Shown: positions 8,623 through 17,559, counted from the first letter of the stretch. The stretch: DNA of 64,000 nucleotides from CAYMPW01 sp964558505 (GCA_964558505.1 CAZLEI010000002.1:37508-101507); one strand, 5' to 3'. The notes: generated by a model not told the origin, from the letters alone. Program-made: numbers and translations.

Positions 8623-9816
8623 ATGGAGGATCAATTGGTACTGAGAAAGGATTATCTCGACCGCCTCGCGGGGTGGAAAGACCGGACGGATGTCGTGAAG
8701 ATTGTCACCGGCATGAGACGTTGCGGTAAATCCACTCTATTAAAACAATTCATGGACATTCTTCGCGACGAAGGTCATGGTGCCAACATCGTCTGTATCA
8801 ACTTCGAATCCAAAAATTTCAAAAACATAAAAAACAACGACGATCTCGATGCATTCCTCGAGAAACACATGAAGAAAGAGCGCATGTATGTGGTACTGGA
8901 CGAGATACAGAGGGTGGAACACTGGGAACTCACCATCAATTCGTTATCGGTCGATTATGATGCCGACGTGTACATTACTGGATCCAACGCACACATGCTG
9001 TCCTCGGAACTGGCCACATATCTGTCAGGACGTTATGTCGAAATCAAAATGCTCCCGCTTTCATTCGGGGAGTATCTTCAACTGCATCCGGCGAATGCGC
9101 AAAAACCGATAGATGGGAGGTTCCTGGACTATATGACCACCGGTGCCATTCCGATGGTGGATCCCGATGACAGAATCCGCACCGACGAACTGTTGCAGGG
9201 AATATACTCCACGATACTAAGGAAAGACGTGTCGACACGTCTCGGACTCGCCGACTATCGCACACTGGATGAGGTTGTCATGTTTCTCATGTCCAATGTA
9301 GGAAACATCACGAGCAGCGCATCCATATCGGAAGCATCATCCACATCCCCGGCAACAGTGAAAAGATATCTTCAGGGTCTTGAAGATGCGTTCCTGATCT
9401 ACAAAGCATATCGTTATGACGTTCGCGGAAAGAAGATGCTGAAGACAACAGAGAAATACTACGCCGCAGACACGGGAATGCGCAACTCCATAATCGGGGG
9501 AAACAGCGACATAGGGCGTGTGATGGAGAACGTCGTTTTCCTGGAGTTGTTGCGCAGAGGGTACAAAGTCACGTCAGGAAGCCATTACGACCGTGAGATA
9601 GATTTCGTAGCGACCAAAGAAGACAGATTGGAATACTACCAAGTTTCGCTCTCGATACTCGACGAGACGACTTATGAAAGGGAAGTGAAATCTCTGGACT
9701 CGCTCAGGGACAGTTTTCCGAAGACCATACTCACGATGGATCGCGTAATAGGAACTCCGCCCAATGGGATACGCGCGGTGAACGTGATCGACTGGATACT
9801 CGAGATGGACGGATGA
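8623..9816 (+). CDS. AAA_14/DUF4143 family ATP-binding protein (copy A)
   Basis: 397 residues. An N-terminal AAA ATPase domain has Walker A GMRRCGKST (residues 30-38), Walker B YVVLDEIQR and a sensor segment YITGSNAHML. The C-terminal half matches the DUF4143 nuclease-like layout, with YYAADTGMRNS and then EIDFVATKEDRLEYYQVS, where E/D and Q resemble a PD-(D/E)XK core. Proteins of this kind are common in archaea and anaerobes, often in mobile or defence contexts; their biochemical role is unsettled. It lies in AT-rich sequence unlike its neighbours. It is convergent with a paralogue at 10295-11509, with a group II intron fragment between them. Confidence 0.88.
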   Translation: MEDQLVLRKDYLDRLAGWKDRTDVVKIVTGMRRCGKSTLLKQFMDILRDEGHGANIVCINFESKNFKNIKNNDDLDAFLEKHMKKERMYVVLDEIQRVEHWELTINSLSVDYDADVYITGSNAHMLSSELATYLSGRYVEIKMLPLSFGEYLQLHPANAQKPIDGRFLDYMTTGAIPMVDPDDRIRTDELLQGIYSTILRKDVSTRLGLADYRTLDEVVMFLMSNVGNITSSASISEASSTSPATVKRYLQGLEDAFLIYKAYRYDVRGKKMLKTTEKYYAADTGMRNSIIGGNSDIGRVMENVVFLELLRRGYKVTSGSHYDREIDFVATKEDRLEYYQVSLSILDETTYEREVKSLDSLRDSFPKTILTMDRVIGTPPNGIRAVNVIDWILEMDG

Positions 9817-9858
9817 GAGGCGCACTCGGATGAAGGGTAACTTTCAAGTCCGGTCCCT

Positions 9859-10252
9859 GTGCGACAGGAGAAGTTCAATGGATGGATCGTCTGAAAAGAC
9901 CGCCCCATCTGTCTGAGGTGACTATACCGAGGCATGCGCGATCGGAAACGGTTGGGTGTGAAGCCCCCGGAACAACAAGGTGGGATACAGGTACGGATGC
10001 AATCAACCGCAAGGGTAGGCAGGATATGGCTGTGTAATGTTAATCTCTACAGGGGCCCGTAATACTTGATGAGCGAAACCGTGATGATACACTCTGCCAA
10101 AAGGCCGGAGGAGGACACGAGATATAGGAACGTCTCATGTCAGGCAGACATACCGCCTCTCGGTCTGTAGGAGACGCCCAAGGTCTGCACAATTATCCTA
10201 TCATTGGGAACCAGGAAACTCTGACGCCCCTAGAGCCGAAAAACGATGGGGT
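9859..10252 (+). mobile_element. Group II intron remnant (domain I, no reverse transcriptase)
   Basis: Non-coding stretch that begins with GTGCGAC, the consensus 5' end of group II introns, and continues with segments that I recognise from domain I of bacterial/archaeal introns: TGTCTGAGGTGACTAT, GTGTGAAGCC, AAGGTGGGATAC, ACCGCAAGGGT, GATGAGCGAAA, GGAGGAGGACACGAG and GGGAACCAGGAAACTCTGACG. No reverse transcriptase frame and no domain V/VI hairpin follow; instead the 3' end of the next ATPase begins about 40 nt later. I read it as a 5'-end fragment left by a deletion. The similarity is from memory, so a covariance-model search is needed; a different structured RNA is the alternative. The right boundary is approximate. 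Confidence 0.62.
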
Positions 10253-10294
10253 GTCTTTATCCGACTTCATGGGAGCGGACTCGGCAGGTCCTCT

Positions 10295-11509
10295 TCACAG
10301 ATCCGCACCGTCGTCCCCTCCCAGGAGCCAGTCTATGACATCTTTGACGTCGATCCCATCCTCTGTTGTGGAATCGGACCACGCGTTCATCATCAACAAT
10401 GTTTTGCGGCGATGGTCCTTGATCGCCCTCAGCGGCGAGAGCTCCCTCTCCCTGGTACCCTCGTCCTGGTACCCGAGGCATACCTGGTAGTACTCTCTGC
10501 CGCGCATCGGCATGTCGGCGACGAAATCGACCTCCTTGGAATTCCAGGTGCCCACCTGCACATCATACCCACGTCTCGTCAGTTCCAAGTACACGATGTT
10601 CTTCAGCACCCTTCCCAGGTCCTGGTCCTTGAACCCCACCGACATGTTCCTGAGCCCCTGGTCAACGGCATAGTATTTCGGGGTCGGCTGCAGGACGGTC
10701 GATCTGAGGTTGAAGCGATCGGCGCGGTATATCAGACACGCCTCCCTCAGCAGATCCACGTAGCGGTCCACGGTGTTCCTGTGGATGCCGTCGAGGCCGT
10801 CGGATACGTTCTTGATCGCTATCGGGTTGCCGACGTTGAACATCAGATACTGCACGATGCGCTCTAGATCAGCGGGGTTCCTGATATTCCCGCGTGAGAT
10901 TATGTCCTCGTAGATTATCGAGTTGTGGAGGTCTCTCAGTGTCGAAGTCAGCGCCGTGGGTCCCGCAGATGGATCCACAGCAGGGAAACCGCCATAACGG
11001 AGGAAGTCGGAGAACACTGCCTGCTCCCTCCTGCCGTCACCGCGCAGCTCCATGTATTCTGCGAACGATAGCGGGAGCATGTTGATGGAGATGTAGCGCC
11101 CGGTGAGGAACGTGGACAAGTCGCTTGAGAGGATGTGGGCGTTGGACCCTGTAATATATATGTCCGCCTCGGAATCCACCATGAGGGCGTTGATGGACCT
11201 TTCCCATCCCTCTATCCTCTGCACCTCATCCAGGAACACGTAGAACCTCCCCTTCGCGGGCACTTTGGATTCAATGTATTTATTGAGGTCGCGGTGATCC
11301 TTCATCTCATCGTAATCCGATGATTCGAAGTTCATTTGCAGGATCTCACTGCCATCCACGCCTGATTTGATAAGTCTCATGATGTATTGGTCGAGCAATG
11401 TGGATTTGCCGCATCTCCTAACGCCCATTATCACCTTTACGAATTGGGTGTTGTCGCGGAAACGCTCGAGTTCATTCAGGTATCCTTTGCGTTCGACAGT
11501 TTTCATCAT
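10295..11509 (-). CDS. AAA_14/DUF4143 family ATP-binding protein (copy B)
   Basis: 404 residues, a paralogue of the protein at 8623-9816 with the same order of domains: Walker A GVRRCGKST (residues 29-37), Walker B YVFLDEVQR, YITGSNAHIL, then the DUF4143 part with YYAVDQGLRN and EVDFVADMPMRGREYYQVC. Sequence divergence from copy A is large, so this is not a recent duplication. Two adjacent ATG codons can start it (11509 and 11506). A 9-bp inverted repeat lies just upstream. Function is unknown beyond ATP binding and a possible restriction-endonuclease-like fold. Confidence 0.88.
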   Translation of the reverse strand: MMKTVERKGYLNELERFRDNTQFVKVIMGVRRCGKSTLLDQYIMRLIKSGVDGSEILQMNFESSDYDEMKDHRDLNKYIESKVPAKGRFYVFLDEVQRIEGWERSINALMVDSEADIYITGSNAHILSSDLSTFLTGRYISINMLPLSFAEYMELRGDGRREQAVFSDFLRYGGFPAVDPSAGPTALTSTLRDLHNSIIYEDIISRGNIRNPADLERIVQYLMFNVGNPIAIKNVSDGLDGIHRNTVDRYVDLLREACLIYRADRFNLRSTVLQPTPKYYAVDQGLRNMSVGFKDQDLGRVLKNIVYLELTRRGYDVQVGTWNSKEVDFVADMPMRGREYYQVCLGYQDEGTRERELSPLRAIKDHRRKTLLMMNAWSDSTTEDGIDVKDVIDWLLGGDDGADL

Positions 11510-11522
11510 GATATGCTATCTT

Positions 11523-11566
11523 GTTAAAAATATATTATTGTGTCGTTTATGATATACATTTTTAAC
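11523..11566. repeat. Inverted repeat in the promoter of ATPase copy B
   Basis: GTTAAAAAT at 11523-11531 and its exact complement ATTTTTAAC at 11558-11566 with 26 nt between. It lies 14-57 nt upstream of the minus-strand ATG and may be an operator or promoter element. Only the symmetry is seen; no binding protein is known. Confidence 0.45.
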
Positions 11567-11587
11567 TATTATAGTAATGAATGTACA

Positions 11588-12115
11588 TTATGATATTATA
11601 TTACATCCAGAGTTCTACAGACAATCTTGATTCTGTAGGAATCGATACTTGAGCATCTGCTGATTGCACTGTATCTTCAATTGTATTCTTCTGTCTGTTC
11701 CCGGTCCGTTCTGGAGGTTTTCAGCCCCTGGAAGCACCCGGAACAACCACGATATCCCTTCTCGAATACAGGGCCTCAAAATGTCAGAAGCTTTCTCTGT
11801 ACGCTTATGTTCAACGATATCAGCGGATCCTTCAGCTTTTATCACTGTTTTCGATATGCGCAGTATGCCGTCCTGCTTCCTGCAGATCACGTTCTTCGCA
11901 TCCTCCATATATCTCTATGAACGGCCGTACAATACGCCCATCTTGTCGCGGTACAGTTTCTAGGAATAGAATATATGAACCGTACGTCCGGATTCGAATA
12001 TCTTATACTGGTAATACCCGCAGTTGTAATCTACGGAATCGCAGAATGATCCGATGATCGGGCATATGATCCACGGAACGCGTGGCGTTGCCGAGATGAT
12101 GGAGTGGAAAAGTGG
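11588..12115 (-). pseudogene. Reading frame interrupted only by TAG codons; decayed gene or pyrrolysine-type read-through
   Basis: By hand translation, one minus-strand frame stays free of TGA and TAA from the 5S rRNA end (12115) to a TAA at 11590-11588, but holds TAG at 11962-11960, 11917-11915 and 11617-11615. The text between the TAGs is protein-like, for example IFESGRTVHIFYS, KLYRDKMGVLYGRS, RYMEDAKNVICRKQ and GILRISKTVIKAEG. No ATG precedes the first TAG and the frame is open into the 5S gene, which suggests a 5'-truncated remnant. If UAG is read as pyrrolysine in this genome, part of it could still be translated. I do not recognise the family. Confidence 0.5.
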
Positions 12116-12234
12116 CTGACAGCGTTTTCGTGTTCCCGTACGCTCGCGCAGTACAGTACAGACGAAGACGCAGGCGGACTTTACTACCGGGTTCGGAATG
12201 GGACCGGGTGTGACCCCGCCGCTGTGGCCGTCAG
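12116..12234 (-). rRNA. rrf: 5S ribosomal RNA
   Basis: Read on the minus strand, the stretch contains the classic 5S segments GGCCACAGCGG, GGGTCACACCCGG, TCCCATTCCGAAC and CGGTAGTAAAG. The two ends pair as helix 1 (CTGACGG at the 5' end with CTGTCAG at the 3' end), which sets the limits at about 119 nt. No 16S or 23S sequence is nearby, so this 5S gene is unlinked from the other rRNA genes, as in Thermoplasma relatives. A TATA box sits 28 nt upstream. Confidence 0.93.
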
Positions 12235-12258
12235 ACCAATACCCTCTATCACAGACTT

Positions 12259-12266
12259 CTATTTAA
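12259..12266 (-). promoter_or_regulatory. TATA box of the 5S rRNA gene
   Basis: TTAAATAG on the minus strand, about 28 nt before the predicted 5S 5' end. It overlaps the last codons and the TAA stop of the upstream acyl-CoA synthetase gene. Confidence 0.6.
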
Positions 12267-14149
12267 CCCTTCCTCTTCTCCCTCTTGTATGCTTTGTCCA
12301 GGGGGGTTTTTATCGCAGCTATCGTAGGCTCCAGGATCGCTTCCACAGCATCCACCTGGGAACTGAACGAGGGCAGGGGATCGAGCATGTCCTCCACCAT
12401 GAGTTCGGGACCGTCCCCTGGAAGGTCCTCGGTGGGCACAACGACCTTCTTGGCCATCTCCTCAAGCTCGCTGTAGGCTACCTTGCCGATCTTGGTGACC
12501 GGGAGTTCGTCCAAGAACTGGTATTGGCGCGGGCAGCTGAATTTGGAGAAGTTCTCTTTGCAGAGGTCCTTTATCATGTCGAGGATCCTGTCCTCGTGCG
12601 GGACGCCGGGTTCGGTGACTATGTACAGCCTTATGACCGACCCGCGGAGTTCATCGGGAACACCGACCGCGCATGCGGCCTTGACAGCCGGATGGCCGGT
12701 GACCACCGACTCGATCTGACTGGGATAGATGTTGTATCCCGAGGACACGATCATCCTCTTGATCCTCTGTGTGAAGTAGACGTATCCGTCTGAGTCTATA
12801 TGTCCCAGATCACCGGTGTGAAGCCATGTGATGCCGTCGGCGTGCACGCGGAGGGTGTTGGCGGTCTCCTCGGGCTCGTTCAGGTACCCGAGCATTATGC
12901 CGGGGCCGCTGATGCAGATCTCCCCGTCCTCCATGTAGTCCGCGCATTCTTCGGTGCCCACCCTGCATATCATGTAATTCGTGTCCGGGAACGGGAGGCC
13001 GATGCTGCCCCGTTTCTGTTTGGCCGGGTTCTTCGGGGTGAGGCAGCAGGCGGTCACGCATTCGGTGGCGCCGTAACCTTCTCTGATGGTCGCTGTGCAG
13101 TTGCGCTCGGCCAGGAAGGCGTCGAATTTTGATTTTAGGTCCTGGGTCAGTGTGTCTCCGCCGCAATAGATGCCGATGACCTTGGAGAGGTCGGTGTTCT
13201 TCAGGGCCTTGCTCCTGCACATGTGCTCGTACAGGGTGGGCACGCCTGCGATGTGATTGGGCTTCTTCTTGGCTATCATCTTGGCGTAGGAATCGGGCGT
13301 GAACCTGGGCACGAGGATGCATTTGTAGCCGTTCATCAGCATCAGGTGCACTCCGACACAGAAACCGAATCCGTGGAACATGGGCATGACCGCGGCCATG
13401 ACCATGCCGTCGGGAAGACAGCAGCTGGCTATCCCTGTTTCCATCGATGAAGCGTTCACGTTCATGTTGGAGAGCAGGACACCTTTGCTCTTTCCTGTCG
13501 TGCCGCCGCTGAAAAGTATCATTGCTACGCTGTCGTTCCCGCCGCGGGGCTCCGGCGCATCGTAGGTGCAGGCGAGGGTCTTGAAATCCATCCAGCTCAT
13601 GATCGTGCCGTTGTATGCGACCTTCGGGTCCTTGCGCCCCTGTATTATCTGATAGCCCATGGCGCGAGCGGGGCCCATCTCGTCCTTCGGGCTCGTGACG
13701 ATGATATGTTCCAGGGTGTTGTTTTTGCCGGGAATGGGGAACTTCTCGAAGAACATGTCCAGCGTCACCGCTATCCGTGCTCCTGTCATGTCTATGTAAT
13801 TGGAGATCTCCTTTCCGGCGGAAAGTGGATGCACCATGACGGCCACCGCACCGATGCGGTTGGCGGCGTATATGCAGTACACGGCCTGAGGAGAGTTCGG
13901 GAGGCAGATGATGACCTTGTCGCCCTCATTGATGCCTAGATTGTCGAAGCAGGCGGCGATGCGGTCGATCTCGCGGATCATGACCTTGTACTTCACATTG
14001 CGTCCGACATACTCGAATGCATCGTGGTCTGGGAAGGTCTTCGCGGAGAATGCGATGCAACCGTACATGGTCCTGTCGGGATAGACAAGCTTCGGCGGGT
14101 AGCCTTCGTAGTTTTTTATCCATGGCATTTCTTTCGTCATGTCTGTCAT
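12263..14149 (-). CDS. AMP-forming acyl-CoA synthetase (fatty-acid or aryl CoA ligase family)
   Basis: 628 residues of the ANL adenylate-forming superfamily. The P-loop-like motif ILFSGGTTGKSKGV, the motif REGYGATECV and the hinge region YVYFTQRIKRMIVSSGYNIYP with a following catalytic-Lys segment VTKIGKVAY are all present. It would activate a carboxylic acid with ATP to an acyl-adenylate and then the CoA thioester. The start MTDMTKEM at 14149 has GGGGAGAG 5 nt upstream; longer versions lack a site. The exact acid cannot be told; similar proteins are annotated as long-chain fatty-acid CoA ligases. In an archaeon without classical fatty acids the substrate may be a branched or aromatic acid (inference). 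Confidence 0.88.
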   Translation of the reverse strand: MTDMTKEMPWIKNYEGYPPKLVYPDRTMYGCIAFSAKTFPDHDAFEYVGRNVKYKVMIREIDRIAACFDNLGINEGDKVIICLPNSPQAVYCIYAANRIGAVAVMVHPLSAGKEISNYIDMTGARIAVTLDMFFEKFPIPGKNNTLEHIIVTSPKDEMGPARAMGYQIIQGRKDPKVAYNGTIMSWMDFKTLACTYDAPEPRGGNDSVAMILFSGGTTGKSKGVLLSNMNVNASSMETGIASCCLPDGMVMAAVMPMFHGFGFCVGVHLMLMNGYKCILVPRFTPDSYAKMIAKKKPNHIAGVPTLYEHMCRSKALKNTDLSKVIGIYCGGDTLTQDLKSKFDAFLAERNCTATIREGYGATECVTACCLTPKNPAKQKRGSIGLPFPDTNYMICRVGTEECADYMEDGEICISGPGIMLGYLNEPEETANTLRVHADGITWLHTGDLGHIDSDGYVYFTQRIKRMIVSSGYNIYPSQIESVVTGHPAVKAACAVGVPDELRGSVIRLYIVTEPGVPHEDRILDMIKDLCKENFSKFSCPRQYQFLDELPVTKIGKVAYSELEEMAKKVVVPTEDLPGDGPELMVEDMLDPLPSFSSQVDAVEAILEPTIAAIKTPLDKAYKREKRKG

Positions 14150-14300
14150 AATCGCTCTCCCCATCAGACGTCGCCGTCTTGTCGAGCCGGGCCACATGTC
14201 GTCCCTGTCGGCTGGTATGGGGGCATATGTTAAACATGTTGCCATGGACAGGCATGGATGTCCGTTTCATCGGATTCCATGCGGAATATCGGCTGGCCGG

Positions 14301-15032
14301 TCATACGAGCGGAACAGCGACGAGAGCTCCTGCCAAGGCTCCGATAGCCCCTGTTATGCAGTTGTTCTCGTATTTGTTGACATAACCCTTGGTCTCCAGC
14401 GTGGCACCTATGACGCTGTCCAGTATGTTGCCGAGCATCCCGGCGCAGATGGGGATCAGTATCAGCGGATCGAAAACGGTGTAGAAGATCAGCACCCATC
14501 CGATTACGGAAGTGACGGTCGCGGCCATCAGGGATGCCACGGTCCCGAGCACGGAGACTCCGCCGTCCATGCCCGGCTCGCATCTCTTGAACGTGGTGAT
14601 CATCCACACACGCGGGTCCTTCACACCGATCTCGCTGGCCACGGTATCGGCCGCTGCAACGGCAACGGTGCTGATGAACGCGATGGACATTAGCGTGTAA
14701 TGGTAATCCCCCACGAAGCTGGACAATATGGCGAACAGGCAGGGCGGCAGTCCGACGCCCAGTATGTTCTTGTATCCCCTTTCCCCGTGCTTGCCCTCCT
14801 GGACGCCCATCTCGGTCTTCTTGGTGAGCCCGGATTTGGTTGCGGCGAAGCCCAGGAGCGCGAACGCAATGAGGATCAAAAGCCAGTTGACGGACCCGAA
14901 TGCACCTATGACCATGCCGACGGCGAAAGTGGCGATTGCGCCATCCTTCGTCAGAAGATGCATCCTGTACGAGAAGTACGTCAGGACCGTTGACAGGATC
15001 AACGTGATCAGAAGGTTTGTTATCAAATCCAC
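14301..15032 (-). CDS. DUF92 family integral membrane protein
   Basis: 243 residues, mostly hydrophobic, with about six membrane segments. The pattern LLTKDGAIATFAVGMVIGAF, LLGFAATKSG, AAADTVASEIG and GWVLIFYTVFDP followed by GNILDSVIGATLE fits the DUF92 family (TIGR00297), related to plant phytyl-phosphate kinase VTE6. Conserved acidic residues in DTVASEIG and DSVIGATLE could be catalytic. A role in polyprenyl or phytyl phosphate metabolism is possible by family resemblance only. It stands alone, and the 14150-14300 interval separates it from the acyl-CoA synthetase promoter. Confidence 0.8.
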   Translation of the reverse strand: MDLITNLLITLILSTVLTYFSYRMHLLTKDGAIATFAVGMVIGAFGSVNWLLILIAFALLGFAATKSGLTKKTEMGVQEGKHGERGYKNILGVGLPPCLFAILSSFVGDYHYTLMSIAFISTVAVAAADTVASEIGVKDPRVWMITTFKRCEPGMDGGVSVLGTVASLMAATVTSVIGWVLIFYTVFDPLILIPICAGMLGNILDSVIGATLETKGYVNKYENNCITGAIGALAGALVAVPLV

Positions 15033-15067
15033 GGGGGTGTATCTGCTGGTTTATTAATAACAACAGG

Positions 15068-15331
15068 TCAGACGAGCATTCCCAGTATCGTTGCGGAATA
15101 CTCTATGCACAGGTCTTTGTCGCTCAGGGGGAAGAACATGACCTTTCCTTGAGGGTAGACAGTGACCTCCATGCCGTTCCATTCCATGGCGAGCATCATC
15201 TCGTCCTGCTCTTTGATCCTGCCGACCTCGGAGAGTATCCCCGCGGCGCGGGCCATGTCCAGGTCCATCGGTTCGCGGGAGGCGGCCATCAGGGCCTTCC
15301 CTCCGCAGAGCCGGGCGATGGTGAACCTCAA
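15068..15331 (-). CDS. Small conserved-looking protein of unknown function, last gene of the pyr operon
   Basis: 87 residues. The predicted TTG start lies directly after and overlaps the TGA of the kinase-like gene, so it is read as part of the pyrB-pyrI-kinase operon. The N-terminal half is helical (MDLDMARAAGILSEVGRI). The C-terminal half looks like alternating strands (MEVTVYPQGKVMFFPLSDKD), loosely similar to a TBP-like or actin-depolymerising fold. I do not recognise a family. Its operon position and the intact frame support a real gene. Confidence 0.6.
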   Translation of the reverse strand: MRFTIARLCGGKALMAASREPMDLDMARAAGILSEVGRIKEQDEMMLAMEWNGMEVTVYPQGKVMFFPLSDKDLCIEYSATILGMLV

Positions 15332-15861
15332 TCCCTGAGCCCCCGGAGGACCTCGGCCGATCTGGCATGGAATTCATCCAGGCTGCATTCGTTGACGATC
15401 ATCACATCGCTGAGCGCGATCGTCTCCGCGAGTCCCCATCCGATCTCCCTGCCGTCCCTGGCGCGGAATTCACCGATGTTGCGGGGGGCATCGTCCCTGG
15501 CACGTTCCACGAGCCTTCCGTAGCGCGTGTCCGGGCAAGAGTGCACCGCGACGATGCGCACATCCGGGGTCAGCCGCCTGTACGCCGTTACCTCGTCCAT
15601 GCTCCTGCAGCCGTCAATGAGGAATATGTCCCCGGACATCCTCTCCAGGGCGCGCTTCGCCCAGATATCGGTCCCTTTGCGGTCCCTCTCGGCGCTGGCG
15701 AACTGCCCCACGGTCATACCCGAATCCTCGGGGCCGCAGGCCGCGAAGAACTCCCTGACGATGTCGCCCATGCGCAGGAACGGCAGGCCCATCCCCCGGG
15801 CGACGGTAAGGAACTCCTCCTTGCCCGCGCCCGGCATGCCGGCGACCACTATGACCCTCAT
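15328..15861 (-). CDS. UPF0200-type P-loop nucleotide kinase
   Basis: 177 residues with a P-loop GMPGAGKEEF at the N-terminus (residues 8-17), then LRMGDIVREFF in the position of an adenylate or dephospho-CoA kinase substrate lid. The order matches the archaeal UPF0200 family (dephospho-CoA-kinase-like). The phosphate acceptor is unknown. The ATG at 15861 overlaps the pyrI stop as ATGA. Being in an operon with aspartate carbamoyltransferase suggests nucleotide metabolism, but that is context only. Confidence 0.75.
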   Translation of the reverse strand: MRVIVVAGMPGAGKEEFLTVARGMGLPFLRMGDIVREFFAACGPEDSGMTVGQFASAERDRKGTDIWAKRALERMSGDIFLIDGCRSMDEVTAYRRLTPDVRIVAVHSCPDTRYGRLVERARDDAPRNIGEFRARDGREIGWGLAETIALSDVMIVNECSLDEFHARSAEVLRGLRD

Positions 15862-16319
15862 AGCAGGTTGTCCGAGATGTTGGTGAGCATCCTGTCGCAG
15901 TATGCGCACCTGAGCTTCGGCGGGTGGCGGTCCACGACGATGAACTCGGGCTCCACGGGCTCTCCCTTGTTCGTTATGCAATCGGGGTTGCTGCATTTGG
16001 CGAGGCCGCAGATGTGATCGGACAGTTTGACCCTGAACTTCTCGGCCACATAGAAATCCCTGATTATGACTATGGTCGCATCCGGGGCGATGAGGGCGAT
16101 CTTGTCCACGGTCTTGGGGTCCAGTTCACGGTCCTCCACCTTGATCACGTCCTTCCACTTCATGTCCTTGAGGGACTGCACGTGGATGGCGACGCTGATG
16201 GTGGAATCTATGTTGTTCTCGTTGACGCCCAGTATCTTGAGCACGTTCAGCGCCTGACCGGAGGTGATGTGGTCGATGACGGTGCCGTTCCTTATGGGGG
16301 CGACCTTGAACTCTTCCAT
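15858..16319 (-). CDS. pyrI: Aspartate carbamoyltransferase regulatory subunit
   Basis: 153 residues. The N-terminal allosteric domain has APIRNGTVIDHITSGQALNV, where nucleotides bind in the E. coli enzyme. The C-terminal zinc domain has its four cysteines as CSNPDC and CAYC. It pairs with PyrB to make the allosteric enzyme that starts pyrimidine synthesis. The ATG at 16319 shares one base with the pyrB stop (TGATG); a GTG one codon earlier is the alternative. Confidence 0.95.
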   Translation of the reverse strand: MEEFKVAPIRNGTVIDHITSGQALNVLKILGVNENNIDSTISVAIHVQSLKDMKWKDVIKVEDRELDPKTVDKIALIAPDATIVIIRDFYVAEKFRVKLSDHICGLAKCSNPDCITNKGEPVEPEFIVVDRHPPKLRCAYCDRMLTNISDNLL

Positions 16320-17266
16320 CACATCTCACCTCCCAGGACGGAGCAGAGCAGGGCCATCCTCACGGGTATGCCGTTGAACGCCTGCTCGAAGTACTTCGCG
16401 TGGGATGTGCCGTCCACCTCGGGAGCGATCTCGTCGATCCTCGGCAGCGGGTGCATGACTATCAGGTCGTTCTTCGCCTCCCTGAGCATCTCCTTATCGA
16501 TCCTGTACGTCCCGGCGACCTTCTGGTACTCGGCGGGGTCGGGGAACCTCTCCCTTTGGATCCTGGTGACGTAGAGGACATCGGCCTGGTCGATGACCTC
16601 TTCCAGGGAATCGGTCTTCCTCGGGCGGCATCCCCTCTCCTTCAGGTGCGCGACGGTGTCATCGGGCATCTGCAGGCTCTCGGGGGCGACGAAGGTGAGC
16701 TTCGCGCCGAACATGGTGAGGGCCTCGGCCAGCGAGTGGACGGTGCGTCCGTACTTCAGGTCTCCGACAAGGACTATGTTGAGACCGTCGATGGACCCTT
16801 TCGCCCTTTTCATGGTGAACAGGTCCAGGAGCGTCTGCGTAGGGTGCGATCCCGCGCCGTCCCCGGCGTTGATGACGGGATTCTCGGAGAATTTGGCCGC
16901 GAGCCTGGCAGCGCCCTCGTGGGGGTGCCTCAGCACTATGACGTCGCAGTAGGTGTCGACCATCCTTATGGTGTCGGCGAGGGTCTCGCCTTTGGCGATG
17001 GAGGTCATGGACATCTGCGAGACATCGATGACGCTTGCGCCGAGCCTCTGCGCCGCGCTCTCGAACGAGAGCCTGGTGCGCGTCGATGGCTCGAAGAACA
17101 GGTTGCCCAGGATCCTGCCGTCCAGGGCGCGTTTGACTTTCTCTCCCCTTGCGTAAGGTACCATCACTTCGGAGAGGTCCAGGATCTCTTCGATCTGCGG
17201 CCTGGTGAAGTCCCTGATGGATACGATGTCCTTGTCGTAAAAGTCCATGTTTACGTTATTCTTCAT
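16319..17266 (-). CDS. pyrB: Aspartate carbamoyltransferase catalytic subunit
   Basis: 315 residues. It makes carbamoyl-aspartate from carbamoyl phosphate and aspartate. The carbamoyl-phosphate site FEPSTRTRLSFESA is intact, with HPTQTLLDLFTM, GDLKYGRTVHSL and HPLPRIDEI following in the expected order. The start ATG 17266 is used; an internal ATG at 17248 is possible. It is the first gene of pyrB-pyrI-kinase-small protein, all overlapping or nearly so. Confidence 0.96.
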   Translation of the reverse strand: MKNNVNMDFYDKDIVSIRDFTRPQIEEILDLSEVMVPYARGEKVKRALDGRILGNLFFEPSTRTRLSFESAAQRLGASVIDVSQMSMTSIAKGETLADTIRMVDTYCDVIVLRHPHEGAARLAAKFSENPVINAGDGAGSHPTQTLLDLFTMKRAKGSIDGLNIVLVGDLKYGRTVHSLAEALTMFGAKLTFVAPESLQMPDDTVAHLKERGCRPRKTDSLEEVIDQADVLYVTRIQRERFPDPAEYQKVAGTYRIDKEMLREAKNDLIVMHPLPRIDEIAPEVDGTSHAKYFEQAFNGIPVRMALLCSVLGGEM

Positions 17267-17530
17267 GCACGTAGTTAACGTTGTCGATTTCGGGGTTCTC
17301 CGACGATATGCATGGGGACGGATCGGTGCCGCGGCTCAGCCTCGCTTTTCACGATGTCGCAGGTGCCGAGAACCCCCTCCAATGTGATCTGAACCCCCGG
17401 TCGCGATCCGTACGGAAGATGTCCCCGCGGCATCCATCAGGATGTACTGACGATCCCGGGGCACACTCATGCAGAGGTCGTTCCCGATCCTGTCCGCAGG
17501 CAGGCGCCTCCGGGCATCCTGTCGTTCAAC

Positions 17531-17538
17531 TTATATAC
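17531..17538 (+). promoter_or_regulatory. TATA box of arcS
   Basis: TTATATAC centred about 26 nt before the ATG at 17560, predicting a leaderless transcript. The rest of 17267-17530 holds no gene or clear element that I can see. Confidence 0.6.
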
Positions 17539-17559
17539 GGACTGCGCATGGGAAGTCGC

